Shown here one piece after another: positions 38,865-41,682 of a stretch of DNA of 41,682 bases (positions within the stretch are counted from its first letter, which is position 1; every line of letters starts with the position of its first letter). The stretch comes from a bacterium (lineage in GTDB: Bacteria; Patescibacteriota; Saccharimonadia; Saccharimonadales; Saccharimonadaceae): positions 1 through 41,682 of the forward strand of contig JAJYBZ010000005.1 in NCBI GenBank assembly GCA_021778755.1, given 5' to 3'. Under the pieces are notes generated by a model, which did no database searches, had not been told where the DNA came from, and saw only the letters and a program-made list of their open reading frames with translations. A program made the translations under genes and the position numbers.

Positions 38865-38870
38865 TATGAT
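38865..38870 (+). promoter_or_regulatory. -10 box of the 64-aa gene, leaderless
   Basis: TATGAT (or TATTAT at 38862-38867), 6 nt before the ATG at 38877. Confidence 0.4.
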
Positions 38871-38876
38871 AAGAAT

Positions 38877-39071
38877 ATGGATAGCAAGGTTGAGGCAGTT
38901 AGAAAGTGTTTACCGTATGCCACGAGCACGGCGCATACCGAGCAGCTTGAGGGTATAGTTGACGCTGAGATTGACAGGGTCCTGGCTGAATCCGAACAAG
39001 CCGTGGCGGCGGCTGAAGCGGTACTTGCTCGAGTACGCGCTATTGGAGCGATTGCTGGTTGGCTAAGTTGA
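38877..39071 (+). CDS. Small Ala/Glu-rich helical protein (64 aa)
   Basis: Begins MDSKVEAVRKCLPYATSTAH and continues as an amphipathic, Ala/Glu-rich helix (EQLEGIVDAEIDRVLAESEQ, then AVAAAEAVLARVRAIG). No family recognised. It overlaps the 3' end of gltX on the other strand by 32 nt and ends in TGA. Support is its -10 box and composition; a chance frame cannot be excluded. Confidence 0.45.
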   Translation: MDSKVEAVRKCLPYATSTAHTEQLEGIVDAEIDRVLAESEQAVAAAEAVLARVRAIGAIAGWLS

Positions 39072-40503
39072 GGCGGCTAAGGGTAAGTTCGCGCCCTAGG
39101 AGTGCTAAAGTGTCATTGAGTTGCGGGCTGAATGGTGCCCAGGTTGTAGCGATGCGAACTAAGCTAAATAATATGCCTGGTTTGGTGCCAGTTTGATCTA
39201 GCAACGCGTTCAGGGCCTGTTGGATGGACTCTGGATTCCAGTCAGCTAAGGTGTTAAGTTTGTCGGCTGTGGCACCGAGTAGCTGACTCACCTCTTCGGA
39301 GCTGAGCTTGGCCAGCTGTTTATTAGTGGTAATTAACTCTCGATTAACGGTCGGTTCGCTAAAGAAATAACTAGTTAGCGCGGGCAGATCAGCGAGAGTT
39401 TTGAGGCGATCCTGGGCTAGCTCTAGAACTCGGCGTCGGTAAGCATTGTCGGCTGATTTTGCCACTTCTGGCCAAAAGTTTGCGACACGTTTTTCTAAAT
39501 CGTCAATGTTAAGCAGGCGAATCTGTTGGCCATTGAGCCAAAGTAAGCGCTGTTCGTCAAACCTGGCCCCGCTACGCTGAACTCTTGCTAGACTAAACTT
39601 TTCGACTAGCTCATTAATCGTAAAGACTTCCTGTTCGGTACCGTCGTTCCAGCCGAGACTGGCAATAAAGTTAATGAGGGCTTCTGGAATATAGCCATCG
39701 TGGATATAGTCGAGGACATCCTTGGCGCCGTCGCGTTTGCCGAGCTTTTTAGTGCCGGACTCCCCCATAATATGCGGCATCGTGGCAAAGACCGGGTATG
39801 TTAGTCCGAGCGCGTCATATAGATTTAGATAATTTGGCTGGCTAGCGATAAACTCTTGTCCGCGGATGACGTGAGTTATCTTCATTTCGGCATCATCAAC
39901 AATGTGGGCGAAATTATAAGTTGGGTAGCCATCGGATTTAATCAAGATGAAGTCATCGATAACTTCAGGGCCTGACGACAAACTACCCATTACGGCGTCA
40001 TGCCAAGCGTAGGCATGTGGGTCGGACTTGAAGCGCAATGGCGTTGTGCCGTCCCAGACTGGTGGGTTTTGCGGCCTGTGATTGCGATATAAGAATGCCT
40101 GTTTGTCAGCCTTGGCTTGATTGCGAAAATCTTGCAGTTCATCAGCCGTGTAAGGATCGGCGTAGGCTCGACCGCTGTCAATTAACCTCTGAGCCCAGGA
40201 GCGGTAGATGTCTAAACGATCACTTTGTCGATATGGTCCAAATGGCCCACCTATGTCTGGCCCTTCGTCATAGTTGAGGTTAAGGGCTTTTAAACTATTC
40301 ATTAGATGCTCGGCTGAGCCTGCAACTTCGCGCTTTTTATCGGTGTCTTCGAGGCGCAAGATGAATTGACCTTTTGCTTGACGAGCCACTAGCCATGCGA
40401 AAAGAGCCGTACGTACTCCGCCGACATGCATAAGGCCGGTTGGACTGGGTGCGAAGCGCGTACGAACGTTAGTTGGTGCAATCTGGTTGGTAGAATCTGG
40501 CAT
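39040..40503 (-). CDS. gltX: Glutamyl-tRNA synthetase
   Basis: Class I synthetase charging tRNA-Glu (and possibly tRNA-Gln if an amidotransferase is present elsewhere). HIGH-type signature HVGG (26-29) in RFAPSPTGLMHVGGVRTALF, KMSKS-type signature KKLGKRDG (usually KLSKR), and RLEDTDKKR. The C-terminal anticodon-binding domain is present (about 330-487). 487 aa is normal. A -10 box lies 8 nt before the ATG. Its 3' end overlaps a small plus-strand gene. Confidence 0.95.
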   Translation of the reverse strand: MPDSTNQIAPTNVRTRFAPSPTGLMHVGGVRTALFAWLVARQAKGQFILRLEDTDKKREVAGSAEHLMNSLKALNLNYDEGPDIGGPFGPYRQSDRLDIYRSWAQRLIDSGRAYADPYTADELQDFRNQAKADKQAFLYRNHRPQNPPVWDGTTPLRFKSDPHAYAWHDAVMGSLSSGPEVIDDFILIKSDGYPTYNFAHIVDDAEMKITHVIRGQEFIASQPNYLNLYDALGLTYPVFATMPHIMGESGTKKLGKRDGAKDVLDYIHDGYIPEALINFIASLGWNDGTEQEVFTINELVEKFSLARVQRSGARFDEQRLLWLNGQQIRLLNIDDLEKRVANFWPEVAKSADNAYRRRVLELAQDRLKTLADLPALTSYFFSEPTVNRELITTNKQLAKLSSEEVSQLLGATADKLNTLADWNPESIQQALNALLDQTGTKPGILFSLVRIATTWAPFSPQLNDTLALLGRELTLSRLNLANQQSLQ

Positions 40504-40511
40504 TGACTATT

Positions 40512-40517
40512 ATTATA
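40512..40517 (-). promoter_or_regulatory. -10 box of gltX, near-leaderless
   Basis: Extended TGA-TATAAT on the minus strand, 8 nt before the ATG at 40503. Confidence 0.65.
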
Positions 40518-40540
40518 TCAGATTAGTGACTGTGCAATCT

Positions 40541-40571
40541 TCTACATTCTATATTCTAATAGCTAAGCCTA
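40541..40571 (-). repeat. TAG-rich intergenic repeat, copy C
   Basis: Starts at the TAG stop of the DUF4367 gene (40571-40569) and contains TAGAATATAG (40558-40549), identical to the core 10-mer of copy A. Confidence 0.55.
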
Positions 40572-41498
40572 CATGCTAATAGCGATGCGACTGATTTGAT
40601 CACTTGATAGCGGTGCATTACCGTTGATCGTGTACAATATACCCCCATTGACCCAAGCGGCGTTGCCGTTATAGGTGTAAATTGTAATACCGTGTTGCTG
40701 ACTGGTTAAATACTGCTCACCGGCGGCCTTGCGTACGATATTATCGAGTACGGCCGAGGAGTCCCATGAGCTTTTGGTCTGCTTGAGTGTAAAATTGTCG
40801 CTGCCGGTATTGGCTTTGAACTTGATTGTCACCTGTCCATCGCTAAAAGTGACTGGTCCGTCGAGACTATAGCCATCAGGGTGATAGTCTGGGTATTTAG
40901 CGCTAATACCAGCCTGGGCGGAAGCGATACTAACAGATAGATTCGGCATATTAATGTAGGTAATATAGCCGCCAATCAGCACAATTAGAATACTAATACC
41001 CACGATACTAATACCGCGGGGGTGCTTGCTGATGAAGTTCTTTTTGCGGTGCTTGGCGCTCGGTTTGGCTAGCGCGGCGGCAATGGCGTCGTTTTTGATA
41101 TCTTTGGCACCCTTTTGGACTGGCGCAGGGGTTGGTGCGATACTCGCTAAGGCCCGACTAACAATAGGATGAGTCGAGGCGGGAATGTCGGTATTGGCCT
41201 GGTGGGTATTGGGCTTTTTTGGCGCTTCAGTCGTTCGAGGAGCGAAGCGGGTTATTTTGCTACTACGAGCAATGTCCATTGTGTGACCGACTGTCTTGAG
41301 CGGGCGTGGCACCGAGTGGCCAGCCGGTTTTTTAGTGGCGCGTCGTAGTAAGGTTTGCGACTTTTGAGTTGATGTGTGAATAGACGATGATGCACTAGCC
41401 TTCTTAGCTAGTTGTGCCACTGGCGACGGCGTTATCGGTAGCCCGGTCTGAGCATCATAGCGCTGCCCATTGATGGTAACGATTTTATTTTGGTTCAT
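40569..41498 (-). CDS. Membrane-anchored DUF4367-like protein
   Basis: 309 aa. The start is ATG 41498 because AGGA lies about 8 nt upstream; an in-frame ATG at 41546 lacks a site. It opens with a short motif NKIVTINGQRYDAQTG, then a long Lys/Ala/Pro/Thr-rich disordered cytoplasmic part (about 20-165), a membrane helix (about 168-188, ISIVGISILIVLIGGYITYI), and an outside domain matching DUF4367 by pattern: YPDYHPDGYSLDGPV, TLKQTKSSWDS, GITIYTYNGNAAWVNGGILY and LSSDQISRIAISM. The function of DUF4367 is unknown to me; a surface role is inferred from topology. Confidence 0.75.
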   Translation of the reverse strand: MNQNKIVTINGQRYDAQTGLPITPSPVAQLAKKASASSSIHTSTQKSQTLLRRATKKPAGHSVPRPLKTVGHTMDIARSSKITRFAPRTTEAPKKPNTHQANTDIPASTHPIVSRALASIAPTPAPVQKGAKDIKNDAIAAALAKPSAKHRKKNFISKHPRGISIVGISILIVLIGGYITYINMPNLSVSIASAQAGISAKYPDYHPDGYSLDGPVTFSDGQVTIKFKANTGSDNFTLKQTKSSWDSSAVLDNIVRKAAGEQYLTSQQHGITIYTYNGNAAWVNGGILYTINGNAPLSSDQISRIAISM

Positions 41499-41617
41499 CT
41501 GTAGTATCCTCGCAGCTCCACTATGGTATTTGTCTTCATATTGCAAAGCGTTAACACTATATTAGAAAGCTTAAGCTAATTATGCAAGGTTTTGATCAAA
41601 AAATGTATGCAACTTGC

Positions 41618-41623
41618 TATAAT
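41618..41623 (+). promoter_or_regulatory. -10 box of the right-edge gene
   Basis: Extended TGC-TATAAT, 12 nt before the ATG at 41636. Confidence 0.5.
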
Positions 41624-41635
41624 GTTATAAAGATT

Positions 41636-41682
41636 ATGTATCGCCGTCCTTCAAGAAAACGAGAACTAATTAAACGAACCTT
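41636..41682 (+). CDS. 5' end of a gene leaving the right edge (partial)
   Basis: ATG at 41636 opens MYRRPSRKRELIKRT and runs off the window. The very basic start resembles the cytoplasmic head of a membrane-anchored protein, but the family cannot be named. It has the same -10-to-ATG layout as the other genes here. Confidence 0.5.
   Translation, partial: MYRRPSRKRELIKRT

Noticed and set aside
1-41682. Recoding of UGA to glycine
   Set aside because: All large genes read through cleanly under the standard code, and UGA occurs as a plausible stop in small genes.

Overview
The window looks like a piece of a Candidatus Saccharibacteria (TM7, CPR/Patescibacteria) chromosome. This is inferred from family content and style: a compact division/cell-wall cluster with no mur ligases, ftsA or ftsZ; single-chain alpha2-type glycyl-tRNA synthetase; short MraZ; a TraD/HerA-like type IV ATPase plus DprA; and DUF3048, DUF4367 and DUF5666 membrane-anchored proteins. 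No rRNA is present, so the assignment cannot be proven here.

Layout. 0-5.8 kb is mixed: a small minus-strand unknown gene, glyQS, DUF427 and DUF5666 proteins, a minus-strand pair of tiny coupled genes, rnhA, a KwaB-like DUF4868 gene and a tail-to-tail LssY-C membrane gene. 5.8-10.4 kb holds a PIF1-like helicase, a GH1 glycosidase, yvcK and a HAD hydrolase. 10.4-18.9 kb is the dcw cluster mraZ-rsmH-(21-aa ORF)-ftsL-ftsI-mraY-ftsW-murG-ftsQ, preceded by two facing DnaA boxes and three MraZ-type operator repeats. 18.9-19.6 kb is a gene-free AT-rich gap. From 19.6 kb almost everything is on the minus strand: type IV ATPase, a sigma-region-4/HARE-HTH protein, topA, dprA, pth, der, an RsuA/RluB pseudouridine synthase, a response regulator and histidine kinase with long Pro-rich tails, a roughly 1 kb island of small genes with strong hairpins, a multi-pass membrane protein, tRNA-Glu(CTC), a DUF3048-kinase-regulator operon, gltX and a DUF4367 protein. 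A new plus-strand gene starts at the right edge.

How the genes fit together. One block makes and polymerises the peptidoglycan lipid precursor at the division site (MraY, MurG, FtsW, FtsI, FtsL, FtsQ) under MraZ control. YvcK is linked in other bacteria to cell-wall carbon flux. A second block covers DNA topology and uptake (TopA, DprA, type IV ATPase). A third covers translation (GlyRS, GluRS, tRNA-Glu, Pth, Der, RsmH, pseudouridine synthase). Two histidine kinase/receiver systems have no DNA-binding output domain.

Most notable signals. (1) A stand-alone structured RNA of about 285 nt between dprA and pth, with a consensus promoter, a strong terminator and a possible pseudoknot. (2) A -10 box only 6-13 nt before the ATG at about sixteen genes, implying leaderless or nearly leaderless mRNAs, while downstream operon genes and small cargo genes use Shine-Dalgarno sites. 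(3) A repeat family that starts at the TAG stop codon of three genes. (4) A solitary KwaB-like gene beside an unrelated membrane gene. (5) Several tiny genes with good ribosome sites. All reading was by eye; no database search was run.
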